Assembly: GCA_002762985.1 (NCBI GenBank)
Contig: PCXZ01000016.1
Span: 42,088 to 106,087 of the forward strand
Direction: 5' to 3'
Length of the DNA stretch: 64,000 nt
From: Candidatus Woesearchaeota archaeon CG10_big_fil_rev_8_21_14_0_10_44_13
Lineage (GTDB): Archaea; Nanobdellota; Nanobdellia; Woesearchaeales; UBA12501
The notes beneath the pieces were generated by a model. It made no database searches, had not been told where the DNA came from, and saw only the letters and a program-made list of their open reading frames with translations. Of this stretch, positions 28,460 to 39,610 are shown in pieces (within the stretch, counting starts at the first letter, position 1; each line of letters starts with the position of its first letter). The translations under genes and the position numbers were made by a program.

Positions 28460-28978
28460 ATGATAAAACTATGGAGATGTTTCATATGCGGAGACCCCTA
28501 CATAGGCGATGAGCCTCCTGCAAACTGCCCTTTCTGCGGCGCACATAAGAAATACATACTCGAGGCGAAGAAGGCGAAGGTGAGCTTCGACGTGAAGCTC
28601 AATGCGAAGGACAAGGCGAATGCAGAGCACGCGCTCGAGGTCGAAGTCAGCAATGCAGCATTCTATTTCTGCGCAGCGAAGACCACGGATGATGAAGAAG
28701 GAAAACTGCTGTTCAAGGCCTTGGGCAAAGTCGAGGCAGAGCATGCGTCCATCTGGAAGAAGATCCTGAAGCTTGATGCCGTCCCGCAGGGGAATGAATC
28801 CTGCCATACCAGGAACAAAGAGAACCTCGAGGATTCGCATGCAAGGGAGACAAAGGCCATCGGCTTCTACAGCAAGGCCGCAAAAGAGGCCGAGAATGCA
28901 AGGATAAAGCAGATATTCACTGCCCTTGTCGAGGTCGAGACGGACCATCTGGAGCTGTCAGAGCAGAGATTGGGATAG
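28460..28978 (+). CDS. Rubrerythrin with N-terminal rubredoxin-like domain
   Basis: CFICGDPYIGDEPPANCPFCGAHK then ferritin-like helices (EVEVSNAAFYF, KVEAEHASIW, EVETDHLEL). Confidence 0.9.
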   Translation: MIKLWRCFICGDPYIGDEPPANCPFCGAHKKYILEAKKAKVSFDVKLNAKDKANAEHALEVEVSNAAFYFCAAKTTDDEEGKLLFKALGKVEAEHASIWKKILKLDAVPQGNESCHTRNKENLEDSHARETKAIGFYSKAAKEAENARIKQIFTALVEVETDHLELSEQRLG

Positions 28979-29045
28979 GTCTTTGATATTTTTTGATTTT
29001 ATTCCTATTTTTTTATTTCGGCCGAGCTTTTCTATTTTTTTAAGA

Positions 29046-29224
29046 CAACAATCCATTAGCGATGACAACATCAACTTTACGATATCGCTCATGCCCTCTT
29101 CTTTCCCCAGCACAACTATACTGATTTAAAACCCAATTGCCCTCCTGCTGTTCTTCAAGCACCTTGGGGTGATAGGGAGGGATGGCGATGTGTTTATAGA
29201 TCTGGGCGGGCTAATTTTAGAGGA
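29046..29224 (+). repeat. Dispersed intergenic repeat, copy D
   Basis: ACAACAATCCATTAGCG...ATATCGCTCATGCCCTCTTC...AAGCACCTTGGGGTGATAGGGAGGGATGGCGATG...GGGCGGGCTAATTTTAGAG. Confidence 0.7.
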
Positions 29225-29330
29225 GATTATTGCTCACTAGATTACCCACCAATAAAAAACTCCTCATTCTCAATCAAACCACTTACCCATATATCCCATT
29301 ACAAAAACTTTATATATAAAACAAGGCTTT

Positions 29331-32300
29331 TTGGCTTATGGAAGGGGGCTTATTAAGGGTTATAAGCTCCTTTTTGCAAATAAAAAAGGGTTGAATGCCT
29401 TGTGCACAGGTAAATGGCGTAGAGTCAGAAATAGGAATAGGCAGATTAGCCTGTCTTTTCCCCGAAAACCCAAAAAAGAGAGTGGTAAATTGATCAGTGA
29501 AAAGAGACTTAAGAAGGCAGTAATATTCCTGCTTGTTCTTTTTGCATTATCCATTGCTGTCAATCATGCCTCTGCTGTGACCACTTTGCTGACCGAAGTC
29601 GCAAGCTCAAGCAGCACAGGAGATTCAACAAACCCCGCCATGGCCATGAATCCTAACGATCCCACTCTCATGCACATGGTCTGGGAGGATGATTCTGATT
29701 TTGCAGGATCCACCATAACAAGGGAGATAAATAATGGCCCTGAAAAAGACATAGTATATACAAACAAGGATGATACTGTCTGGCTTTCCAAAGGCATAGG
29801 GACTAGCAGCATCTATATAGTCAGCGACAATACGAGCATGACAAGCTCCCAGAACCCGGACATAACAACAGGATATAACAACATAACCCATGTAGTATGG
29901 CAGGGCATAACAAAGCCAGAAGCATTGACAGCAGATTCTAACACGCTCTTCCTTGCGCATTTTGACGGCCCTTCTTTTGATGCTGATTACTCTGCAGCTG
30001 AGCTGCCTTCAGCCCTGTCTTCCACAGGAGTCGAATTCTCAGACAACAACTCCATCTATAACAAGAGCGTGTATCTCGAAGGCACAGATTACCTCAGTTA
30101 TGATGCAGGGAACAACATAAACATGACAAAGGGGACGATAGAGATATGGTATAATCCCCAGCACAGGTCAAGGAACTATGAATTATATATTCTTTTTTCC
30201 GCATGGAATTCCAGCAACAATCATTTCTACATCGGATTGGATGAAGTGGAAGATCCATCGGGGGAATCAACAAATCCCTATTTCTATATATTTATGGAAT
30301 ACAACTCAAGTAATATAAGAATGAGTTATTACCCTCCTTACGAGCTCAAAAAGAATGAGTGGCACCATATAGCTTTTGCCTATGACTTCTCAGATCCTTC
30401 AGCAGGCATCTGCAGATTCTATCTGGACGGCTATCTTGCTCTTATGAACAATTCCTGCGATTCCTTTTCATTCAATCCTGAAAGCATTGCTGTCGGTAGC
30501 ATTGCAACAGCCCCTTCGTATAGTGCGCGAGGCCAGATAGATGAACTGAGGCTGTCCAATTCGATTAGGACAGATGCCGAGATAAGGGCAGATGCAGGAC
30601 AGAGGGACCTGTTCTACAACTCCATGAACGGAACCACATGGGCAGGGGTTTCGATAATAACATCCGACGATGACAACAACTCATATTTCCCGAGGATGGA
30701 TGTAGACAAGAACGATACGCTCCATCTTGTCTGGGAAAGCTTCCATAATGACACATTCAGCATCGTGAAATACAGGGAAAAGAAGCATGGCTCAGCATGG
30801 TCAAGCTCTGAAGTGGTGAGCGGTTCAGAGACAGCGACTCATTTCCCCGATATAGCAGTGGACCACCTTAATTACAGCCACATAGTCTGGCAGGATGTCG
30901 ATTTATCCTCCGGTAATTTCTCCTATTTCAGCACGATCAGGTACAGCAAAAAAAACCTCACAAGCTGGGCGCCCATAGAGAACATAAGCAATAGGACCTC
31001 TGATGCCTTTGGGGTGTCTCCAACAACATTTAAATTATCCTATTTCTTTTCGACGCCAAGGGTGGCTGTTTCTGCTGACAACATAACGCACGTCGCATGG
31101 TCTACACAGGCGGGTTTCCCTGACAAGGATCTACTGTTCTACCTCTCATTCGATGATCTGGACGGCAATGTGACATATGCGAACGGGAGCAAGTTGAGCG
31201 GACAGAACGAATCATATTTCCATGTGGCCGGCAGGTCCGACACCAGCAATGCCATATACACAGGCTATGCAGCACGTGTGAATGCAACAGGCTACATAAA
31301 CTACTCTTCGCAGAACAACATCAATCCCAATTACGGCACAATAATGATGTGGGTATACCCTCTTTGGGATCCTGGAGTCCAGGAGCCCATGCACGTAAAC
31401 AGCATATTCGCATATTACTCAAGCAATGCAAGCCTTACAGACAAGAGCGAGTACATCACCTCTTATATCAAACAATGTGATGATACCATAACTTTAATAT
31501 GCCTAGGGGATGCAACAACATCATTGCTTTATTTCCATATCTACGACAATAAGACTGAAAATAATGTCATGTATTACAACATATCTTCCTGGGAGAGTTC
31601 TGCGTGGCACCATGTAGCCTTTACATGGAACCTTACAGCAGGGAACAATGCGACAAAGATGTATATAGACGGAGATAATGTTCCAGCGGCTCATTTCCCT
31701 GACAACAATTCTGCCATGTATTTCAATGACACGCCCACTGAGATCGTAATAGGCAACCTATTCAATGAGTCGACAGCAGATTATCCTTACGCGTTCAATG
31801 GCTCGATAGATGAGGTCATGATATTTGACAGGATACTTGATGAGTCAGAGATCGATTCCTGCAGGAAGAGGGACCTGGACATAGCCTACAGGCAGAGGAA
31901 TGAATCAGGATGGCAGAATTATGAATTAGCGAGCGAATTGAGCACAGAAATGTCAATACTTCCTTCTATCGCACCAAAAGACGGCAATGTTTATCTTGCG
32001 TGGGTCGGGGCTGACAGCTCATATGAATATTACACTAACAACTATTATCATGGGGCTTTTTTCAAGGCTGCCATGAACATAAGGAACACAACATCATGGA
32101 AAGGGGTTGAAGTGATAAATGATGAGAGCCCGAAAGAGGCTTATGCCCCTGAAATAAAGGCATCAAGTCCGGGAAAGATAGATATCTTATGGGAGGATAC
32201 CATCAGGATGGGAGGGACAAACCTCCATATCCTCTACAGGGAATTTTCTAACAGCACGACCCCTAAAGTCCAGCTCACTTCGCCCACAGGGGGCGAGGTC

Positions 32301-35300
32301 ATAACCAGCAATCTCGATGTAGAGGCGACATCAGAAGACCCTGATTCGACAATAAGCAATGTCTCTTTCTACTATACTACTGATGATGGGCTTTCGGGCA
32401 ACCTGATCTGCACTGCAACAAGCTCTCCTTATTCGTGCACATGGACAATAGGCCTCACATCTGAGGATTTTTACAAGGTCAAAGCGATAACGACAAGCAA
32501 TGACGGCGGCAGGAACTGGAGCATGTCCAATTACATGTATGTTGACAGCTCTGCTTCTGTCAACATGTACAATTTCAACCTTACGGGCAATGATGCTGGG
32601 TCGAATGTGATATACAACAAGAGCTGGACTAAAGATACTGAACAATTCAACATCCCTGATCCGACTAATGAGAGCACTTTCGGCAATGACATCACTGATC
32701 TTGCGAAGGCTAATGTCTCTGTTTCTGATGGCGATTACTATGTTGTCTCAAACAATCTTGGCTGCGGGATTTATAATCTTACAAACTCTATAATGTTCAA
32801 ATTCTACATTGATGAGACCCCTTCAGACATCCTCAATATGCGGATCCAGTGGCAGGGGTATGGGTATGTCAAAAACGGCTATTACACAAACCTCAGCATA
32901 TGGAATTTTGACACGTCTTCCTGGGAATCCCTTGCAAACAAGAATTTTGTCTATTCAGAGAGAAGCGACCTTTCCTCTTCCCTTACAAGCGGTTTCAGCA
33001 GCTATCTTGACCCGACGGACAATTTCATGTATATCCTTGTCACGACAGACGAATATTATAGCGAGGTGTGCGGTATGACGATGTATCTCCCTTTTGGCGG
33101 CTGTCCTGCATATCTTTCGTGGAACGGTACGGATTACCAGTTTGAGACAGAGGGCATACTCGCGATATTTGACAGGCGTTCTGAGTTCCCGACATACGAC
33201 AAGCTGAACAATATCAAGCCTGTAAATGGCACAATAAGGCTGGCCATAGCAGAAGTTGTCGATGAGACGACATATATGGATTCTGCTGAGCTGATCACAG
33301 TGGACCATGGCACAGATGCAGATGTGCTGCTGGATCTCAATGGGATCCCGCACACGATTATGGACCCAGAGAAAGTGATATGCACTGATATGATGGGCAA
33401 TGATTGCACGGCCCTTGTCGAAGCCCAGGATGAGAAGCCCAAAGGAGCATCGTCAAGCATGAAGAACGGCCTTGTAGGGTCGAGATCGATGGATGATATG
33501 CCTCTCATGAACGGTCCTGAAGGTAATTACTGGGTCAGCGACCTCTCAGCGCTCAACATCGGCGAAAAAGGCACAAGGGATTATATAGGGATCGAGCTGC
33601 CTAAGCAGGATGAGGATCATGCTGCAGCAGACGCAGACGGAAATGACAAGATAAAGATCATAATAAGCGGAAGCGACACAGGGTTACTTTGGGAATCAGA
33701 ATCAGGCTTGTTCAGCCTTGCAGGAGACACACTGCCTTACCTTTATAGCCTTATGGATGACACAAAGATAGGCGAGCTCGGCGCAGATGGCATATTCAAG
33801 GCAGTCCCCCTTAAGATACAGTTCCTTGATGATGGGGGGAGATGGGTGGATTATCCTGGGGATTTCAGGAATGCAGTGTTCGGAAGCTACAGGACGCTTG
33901 TCTTCCCTTTGGACAGGTCCATAATAAGGTCCAGCAGGATAAGGATCAACATGATGGCCTATTCCTATATGATAGATTATGTCGGCGTGGATTATTCAGC
34001 AGACGAGGATGTTGCCGTCAACAGGATAAGGTCAGAAGACCCTCTGCTTAGGGAATCAGATGACTCAAGGAAGATCCTGCATACCGGCGATTTCTATGAG
34101 ATCTCATTCAGGGAACCTGAGAAAGGCGGCAGCAGAAAGACCAAGAGGAGCTATTTCCTGATGACAGAAGGATATTATCATCCGCTTGAAAGAGGGATAG
34201 AGATAACAGAAAACAATATGAAAGAAAAAGAAGGCATAGAAGACGAGGCAAATGACGAAAACATGCCGGACAACAGTATGCCTAAGATAGGGAATATGCT
34301 TGATGCGATAAGCGCAATCTCAAAAGTCAAGAACGGCACAACATATGCAAGGATGATCTATGACCCTGCTTATGCAGAGGAGCATATGCTGGACATGTAT
34401 CTGGACAAGAAGCTCAACGAAGCAAGAAGCAGTTCAGGCCAGCAGGCAGATGGCAGGAAGCACAACAGCCTTTACACTGATTTTGTTAGGGTTATCATCG
34501 GAAAATGCATAGTCCCTGTGGACGGCCTTAAGATATACGAGAACACGCAGCTTTGCGCAAATTCAGCCTTCACAGTCGCCGATTCTGACGGTGACGGCAA
34601 GATAATCGAGATCCTCGGCCAGAACCTTGTCTTTGACTGCAGAAGGTCGTCCATAGACAGCGGCGGAGACGATAACCCTCAGCGCAACCAGGGGGCAGGC
34701 ATAGCGATAGGCCTTAATCATACGCAGAATGTGACTGTGAAGAACTGCAACCTCAGCAGGTACAGCGTCGGCATAGGATGGAACTACAGCAAGGACCTGC
34801 TCATATTTAACAACACAGTCGAGAAGAGCTATATGGGGATTGCGTGCGACAGGTCAAACAACAGCGTGATAAGGGATAATTACATAAACTATCCCTTCTA
34901 TGTCGGGTTCGGGCTGGCTGGCGACAGCAGGAACAACACTGTCGTGAACAACACCGTAGTGAACTCGTCTCTCCTGGCTTATGCGCTTGAAGGCGCTGAT
35001 GAGAACTTGATTGCTTATAACCTTGCGAATGGGTCATCTGACAAGGCCTGCGGCACTGTATGCACCAATGTAGGCGCCCTGGGCCTGACAAAAAGCGCAA
35101 ACATGAATACAATAAGGAACAACACCATAAATAATTTTTACATGGGCATAGGCATGGTCGATGTCGGGAGTTTCTTCGGCCAGAGCTCGTATGGCGAATC
35201 AGGGCAGGGCAATAATTTCAGCTCGAACATAATCACCAATGTGCTTGTCGAGGGCATAGGCCTGCTTTATCCTTACGATGCGGATTATCACAACTATTTC

Positions 35301-38300
35301 GACCAGAACAACCTGATAAAAGGGGAGAAGTTCTATTATTATTATGATGTGCATGGGAATGAGACAAACTATGTCCAGGTAAGCGATCTCAACCTCACTG
35401 CGGGGAACACAAGCATGTTCACAGGCAAGATAACTATTGTGAACTGCAGCTATATCAACATCACGAACAACAATGTCTCAGGGAACTATTATGGCATACA
35501 GGTATTCGAGAGCCACCACATACTATTGTCAAACAACAGGGCATTCAACAACAGGGAACCCCTGTTCGCAAGCCTTTTAGGCGTCCCAAGATTTGTAATG
35601 GGTGCAGGATACGCCATAATGAGATCCCACGACATAAACCTAACAGACAACAATGCTTCTGAGAACTATTTCGGCTATTACACCAAGAATTCATACAACC
35701 TCACTTTCATCAATAACAGCGCATCGATGAGCTTAGGCACTGGCTTTTACATAAATTCGACAAACATATCAAGCTTCATAAACAATACAGCGGACCAAAG
35801 CGGGCTTTCAGCGTACCTGTTCATCAACTCGTGGCTGAACAGGATAGTCAATAATACCGCGAGGGACGGCGCCGCAACATCCTTCGAGACAAGCATAACA
35901 GAGAGGCAAAAAGGGTTCTATTTCGAGAACACATTCAATAATACGATAACTGACAACCTCGCCTATAACTGCACTTATGGTTTCTTCATGAACATAACGA
36001 ACGAGACATTCGCAAACAATACCGCGATCAACAACTCTTTGGCAGGGGTGGTATTCATCAATTGCCTGAGCGGAACGGTCATAAATGAGACCGGCAACAT
36101 AGTAGAGAACAACACAGGAGCAGGATACATATTTGCAGGATGCAACAATGCCCTTGTCACTAACCTCAACACAACGCAGAACAACAGGACTGGATTTGAG
36201 ATATATTCTTCGCACGACCTGACACTCTCTAACCTATGGTCGAAATTGAATGATAAGGGGTTCATATTCAATGCATCATACAACTGCACCCTCACTAACT
36301 CATACTCTATAAACAGCACCTCTCATGAGATATATTTCTATTCATCGACTGACAACAACATAGCCGATTCTACAATCATAAACAATGTATCGGGCAATGA
36401 TGTCTACTCTACGACGAACTCATGGAATTACATGGTGAACACGAGCTTCAATCAGTCGAACATAGCAGATTCTGGCAACTCGAACCTCTCCGTGCAATGG
36501 CATCTTGATTTCTATGTGCAGGACAATGAGAGCATACCTGTCGAAGGCGCAAGCATATGGATGAATGACACGCTCGCACAGGAATATGATGCAGCAACAG
36601 GGACGAATGCAAGGGCAAGGCTCAATCTAACCGAATATGTGACAACTGGCGGAGTGAAGTCCTATTACAGCAATTACACATGGAATGCGACAAAGGCAGG
36701 ATACATGTCGAATGTCTCTATGGTCAATATGACCGAGAACAAGGAGATTAATGTAACAATAAACCTCTTTGGGGGCATAACAGACATATCGCCGCCTACA
36801 TCGCCGATAGTTTATGACGGCTACGATTATGTGGATTATGACTGGACGAACAACGCATCGACTCTTTTCGGCTCATGGAGCAACTCCACTGACAGGCACC
36901 TCATATTCTATGGCTACAGGATATTTGAGAACGGGACATGCCTGCCCGGGAAATGCGCTCCGACAGAGGTTGAGCAGGCGACACAGGTCCAGATAGACGG
37001 CTTGACTTTGAGGGAGGGCTATAACTACACATTGAGCGTCAGGGCAAGGGACAGCTCATACTATTATTCGCCCTTCATATTCTCTGACGGAGCAATAGTG
37101 GACCTTACGCAGCCGAATGTCACAGTGAACAGCACAACACACATGAATTCATCGCAATGGTACTCTAGCCCCAATGCAACATTCACATTCTACGGCAATG
37201 ACTCCCTCTCAGGCATATCGGGATACAGCTTCATGCTCGACGGGAATTCAGGGACAGGGCCTGACTTCGTTGAGGACACAAGGGCAGACCTGCTCCTGCA
37301 GAGCGCTAAGAACAATGGCCAATCCAAGGTATTGAGGGCGAATTCCACAGGATCGGCATTCGCGGCAATAACAAAGATAAACTCCAATCTGACAACAGGG
37401 GATAATCTCACGATAAGGGTCGCGCTTAGAGAGGATGTCTCAGATACATCCGATCCGATGACCATAGAAGCTTACCTCATCCCGAAAGACACTTCCATAA
37501 CTACCTATGAGCTCAACCCGTACAAGATAAGCAATATAGACACAAAAGTTCTTGACCTGAGCAGCAAGGCGCTCACGGAATCGGATTATTACTCATTCAA
37601 CCTTGTGGCCACATCAGCCTCGTCGGACTCATTCTATATAGTTATCGCATCAAATCTTCATGACGACAACAACACCCACAACATAAGCATACTGGGCACA
37701 AGCACGGACCTGGACAATTCAACATCATCATTGATATGCGAGGAAGGCACAAGCTGCACTAACATAACCACCTCATTCGATTACGCGATAGAGGTGAAGA
37801 AAAAAGACAACAGCACTGTCTGGAGCAAGACATACTCAAATCTTGCGAACGGTGAGCACTGGTTCCATGTGAGGTCAAGGGATGTGGCAGGCAGCTGGAG
37901 CGAACCAGGGCATTTCAAGGTCATGATAGACTCTGTGAATGGGACGCCATTGTACACGACAGTGACTCCTGTAGGCTACATAGCCACGACAGAGCCGACA
38001 CTAGTAGTAGAGACGAACGAATATACCGCATGCCTGTACAACACGACAAATACGACCTATACAGAGATGACTTCATATGACGGCCTGCACCACGAATCCA
38101 AACTAACGGGACTCTCATCAGCGACATACACCTACAGTTTCAACTGCACAGACCGCGCAGGCAACTCAGGATATAATGATACGACATTCATTGTCGACAT
38201 GAATGCCGCCCCTGACACGGTCTCCATATATTCAATGGGCAATTACACTGCAGGGAAAACGATGAGCATAGACGTGAATGCTACAAAGACCTATAGCGGG

Positions 38301-38957
38301 ATAGTTTATGGGTTAGGGGAGCTTGCAGGATATTTCACCATCAACGTGACCAACTCCACAGACACTTATAGGATAAGTTCGACTGTCAAGGATATGGGCA
38401 ATGGCAAGTACATCATCACTTTCACTGCGCCTCCAAAGGCGGGCGCTTACACGCTGACAGTGGCAGTAAGAGGAGTATCAGACACCCAGACGTTCAATAT
38501 AGCATCATATTCCGTAACGATAAAATATTCCTCAAGCGATCTTGCGAATGCGAACATAAAGACAAGGATGGCGTACAGCATCGTAGGATCATCCTATATA
38601 ATAGGTGTTGCAGGGGACGCACCCACTGCAACGACATCGGGTTCTACCTCGTCAAACCTGCAGATTGCCGGCCCGGCCATAAACAACAACCTTTACCTGT
38701 TCATAACAAGATCCACAGGAGAGCCAGGTTCTGTTTCCAGATATATAGACGGCGGCATTTTCCTCGACCTCCAGAACGCAGCTTTCGGATATCCTACATC
38801 ACAGGAAGAGCACGTATTGTCAGCAATGCTTGAGTACAAGGACATCTCGATAATAGGCAGCAATAAGGTCCAGGAAGGAAGATATACATTGATAATAAAG
38901 AACGAAGGCGTCAACCAGACGACAGGGAAGACGAAAGTGAGCGTGACGATCATATAG
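29331..38957 (+). CDS. Giant secreted protein (~3200 aa): LamG-like domains, Ig-like domain, right-handed beta-helix (NosD-like) region, C-terminal Ig/FN3-like domains
   Basis: Signal segment KKAVIFLLVLFALSIAVNHASA; two LamG-like modules (GTIEIWYNP...NEWHHIAFAYD; GTIMMWVYP...SAWHHVAFTWN); beta-helix NNTVVNNTVVNSS repeats. Exact start codon uncertain (TTG at 29331 or further downstream). Confidence 0.92.
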   Translation: MAYGRGLIKGYKLLFANKKGLNALCTGKWRRVRNRNRQISLSFPRKPKKESGKLISEKRLKKAVIFLLVLFALSIAVNHASAVTTLLTEVASSSSTGDSTNPAMAMNPNDPTLMHMVWEDDSDFAGSTITREINNGPEKDIVYTNKDDTVWLSKGIGTSSIYIVSDNTSMTSSQNPDITTGYNNITHVVWQGITKPEALTADSNTLFLAHFDGPSFDADYSAAELPSALSSTGVEFSDNNSIYNKSVYLEGTDYLSYDAGNNINMTKGTIEIWYNPQHRSRNYELYILFSAWNSSNNHFYIGLDEVEDPSGESTNPYFYIFMEYNSSNIRMSYYPPYELKKNEWHHIAFAYDFSDPSAGICRFYLDGYLALMNNSCDSFSFNPESIAVGSIATAPSYSARGQIDELRLSNSIRTDAEIRADAGQRDLFYNSMNGTTWAGVSIITSDDDNNSYFPRMDVDKNDTLHLVWESFHNDTFSIVKYREKKHGSAWSSSEVVSGSETATHFPDIAVDHLNYSHIVWQDVDLSSGNFSYFSTIRYSKKNLTSWAPIENISNRTSDAFGVSPTTFKLSYFFSTPRVAVSADNITHVAWSTQAGFPDKDLLFYLSFDDLDGNVTYANGSKLSGQNESYFHVAGRSDTSNAIYTGYAARVNATGYINYSSQNNINPNYGTIMMWVYPLWDPGVQEPMHVNSIFAYYSSNASLTDKSEYITSYIKQCDDTITLICLGDATTSLLYFHIYDNKTENNVMYYNISSWESSAWHHVAFTWNLTAGNNATKMYIDGDNVPAAHFPDNNSAMYFNDTPTEIVIGNLFNESTADYPYAFNGSIDEVMIFDRILDESEIDSCRKRDLDIAYRQRNESGWQNYELASELSTEMSILPSIAPKDGNVYLAWVGADSSYEYYTNNYYHGAFFKAAMNIRNTTSWKGVEVINDESPKEAYAPEIKASSPGKIDILWEDTIRMGGTNLHILYREFSNSTTPKVQLTSPTGGEVITSNLDVEATSEDPDSTISNVSFYYTTDDGLSGNLICTATSSPYSCTWTIGLTSEDFYKVKAITTSNDGGRNWSMSNYMYVDSSASVNMYNFNLTGNDAGSNVIYNKSWTKDTEQFNIPDPTNESTFGNDITDLAKANVSVSDGDYYVVSNNLGCGIYNLTNSIMFKFYIDETPSDILNMRIQWQGYGYVKNGYYTNLSIWNFDTSSWESLANKNFVYSERSDLSSSLTSGFSSYLDPTDNFMYILVTTDEYYSEVCGMTMYLPFGGCPAYLSWNGTDYQFETEGILAIFDRRSEFPTYDKLNNIKPVNGTIRLAIAEVVDETTYMDSAELITVDHGTDADVLLDLNGIPHTIMDPEKVICTDMMGNDCTALVEAQDEKPKGASSSMKNGLVGSRSMDDMPLMNGPEGNYWVSDLSALNIGEKGTRDYIGIELPKQDEDHAAADADGNDKIKIIISGSDTGLLWESESGLFSLAGDTLPYLYSLMDDTKIGELGADGIFKAVPLKIQFLDDGGRWVDYPGDFRNAVFGSYRTLVFPLDRSIIRSSRIRINMMAYSYMIDYVGVDYSADEDVAVNRIRSEDPLLRESDDSRKILHTGDFYEISFREPEKGGSRKTKRSYFLMTEGYYHPLERGIEITENNMKEKEGIEDEANDENMPDNSMPKIGNMLDAISAISKVKNGTTYARMIYDPAYAEEHMLDMYLDKKLNEARSSSGQQADGRKHNSLYTDFVRVIIGKCIVPVDGLKIYENTQLCANSAFTVADSDGDGKIIEILGQNLVFDCRRSSIDSGGDDNPQRNQGAGIAIGLNHTQNVTVKNCNLSRYSVGIGWNYSKDLLIFNNTVEKSYMGIACDRSNNSVIRDNYINYPFYVGFGLAGDSRNNTVVNNTVVNSSLLAYALEGADENLIAYNLANGSSDKACGTVCTNVGALGLTKSANMNTIRNNTINNFYMGIGMVDVGSFFGQSSYGESGQGNNFSSNIITNVLVEGIGLLYPYDADYHNYFDQNNLIKGEKFYYYYDVHGNETNYVQVSDLNLTAGNTSMFTGKITIVNCSYINITNNNVSGNYYGIQVFESHHILLSNNRAFNNREPLFASLLGVPRFVMGAGYAIMRSHDINLTDNNASENYFGYYTKNSYNLTFINNSASMSLGTGFYINSTNISSFINNTADQSGLSAYLFINSWLNRIVNNTARDGAATSFETSITERQKGFYFENTFNNTITDNLAYNCTYGFFMNITNETFANNTAINNSLAGVVFINCLSGTVINETGNIVENNTGAGYIFAGCNNALVTNLNTTQNNRTGFEIYSSHDLTLSNLWSKLNDKGFIFNASYNCTLTNSYSINSTSHEIYFYSSTDNNIADSTIINNVSGNDVYSTTNSWNYMVNTSFNQSNIADSGNSNLSVQWHLDFYVQDNESIPVEGASIWMNDTLAQEYDAATGTNARARLNLTEYVTTGGVKSYYSNYTWNATKAGYMSNVSMVNMTENKEINVTINLFGGITDISPPTSPIVYDGYDYVDYDWTNNASTLFGSWSNSTDRHLIFYGYRIFENGTCLPGKCAPTEVEQATQVQIDGLTLREGYNYTLSVRARDSSYYYSPFIFSDGAIVDLTQPNVTVNSTTHMNSSQWYSSPNATFTFYGNDSLSGISGYSFMLDGNSGTGPDFVEDTRADLLLQSAKNNGQSKVLRANSTGSAFAAITKINSNLTTGDNLTIRVALREDVSDTSDPMTIEAYLIPKDTSITTYELNPYKISNIDTKVLDLSSKALTESDYYSFNLVATSASSDSFYIVIASNLHDDNNTHNISILGTSTDLDNSTSSLICEEGTSCTNITTSFDYAIEVKKKDNSTVWSKTYSNLANGEHWFHVRSRDVAGSWSEPGHFKVMIDSVNGTPLYTTVTPVGYIATTEPTLVVETNEYTACLYNTTNTTYTEMTSYDGLHHESKLTGLSSATYTYSFNCTDRAGNSGYNDTTFIVDMNAAPDTVSIYSMGNYTAGKTMSIDVNATKTYSGIVYGLGELAGYFTINVTNSTDTYRISSTVKDMGNGKYIITFTAPPKAGAYTLTVAVRGVSDTQTFNIASYSVTIKYSSSDLANANIKTRMAYSIVGSSYIIGVAGDAPTATTSGSTSSNLQIAGPAINNNLYLFITRSTGEPGSVSRYIDGGIFLDLQNAAFGYPTSQEEHVLSAMLEYKDISIIGSNKVQEGRYTLIIKNEGVNQTTGKTKVSVTII

Positions 38958-39022
38958 CGCAGAATATTCCCGGGCATATAAGCAACAGGCATGATGCGGC
39001 TGGAGTAATATGAACAAAGATA

Positions 39023-39610
39023 ATGATGGATATGATTGGATATGAAAATAAGATGAAAGATAAAATGAAAAAAAACATGCTCAGGCTGAAGAAGAACAGG
39101 AAATCCCAGCTGTATATAATAACTGCATTGTTCCTCTGCTCGCTTGTTTTCCTGCTTAATTCAAGGGTAGAAAGGATCGAGGAGAGCACGACGGAATTCG
39201 TGTCAACATACAATAATTTCGTGAATGAGGCGAAATATGCCGTCAATAGCGCAATATACCTCAACAGGAATGTTTCGGACGATTTCAGCAGGTTCGCTGA
39301 TGATTATATCGGCTATGCAGAGAGCAAAGGCATAAATGCCTATATGTTTTACGGCATAGTCTATGACGACAAGGTGTATTTTGCAAACAAGCTGAACGAG
39401 AACGTCAATATAACTTCAGGGAATGCAGGAGGCACCGCTAACTTTATATTGACCTCAGGCAACCAAAGCACAATAACGAAGAAAAACTGGCTTAATGCGG
39501 ACATCGGCGGCACAAGCTACTTTTTCAACACATCGATGAATGTCACTGAGATAAAGCTCGTCATGAAGATGTCCCAGGAGAACAAGACAGAGGTAAGGAG
39601 ATATGGCTGA
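39023..39610 (+). CDS. Pilin-like protein with N-terminal hydrophobic segment
   Basis: KKNRKSQLYIITALFLCSLVFLLNSRVERIEE, archaeal type IV pilin-like N-terminus. Confidence 0.7.
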   Translation: MMDMIGYENKMKDKMKKNMLRLKKNRKSQLYIITALFLCSLVFLLNSRVERIEESTTEFVSTYNNFVNEAKYAVNSAIYLNRNVSDDFSRFADDYIGYAESKGINAYMFYGIVYDDKVYFANKLNENVNITSGNAGGTANFILTSGNQSTITKKNWLNADIGGTSYFFNTSMNVTEIKLVMKMSQENKTEVRRYG

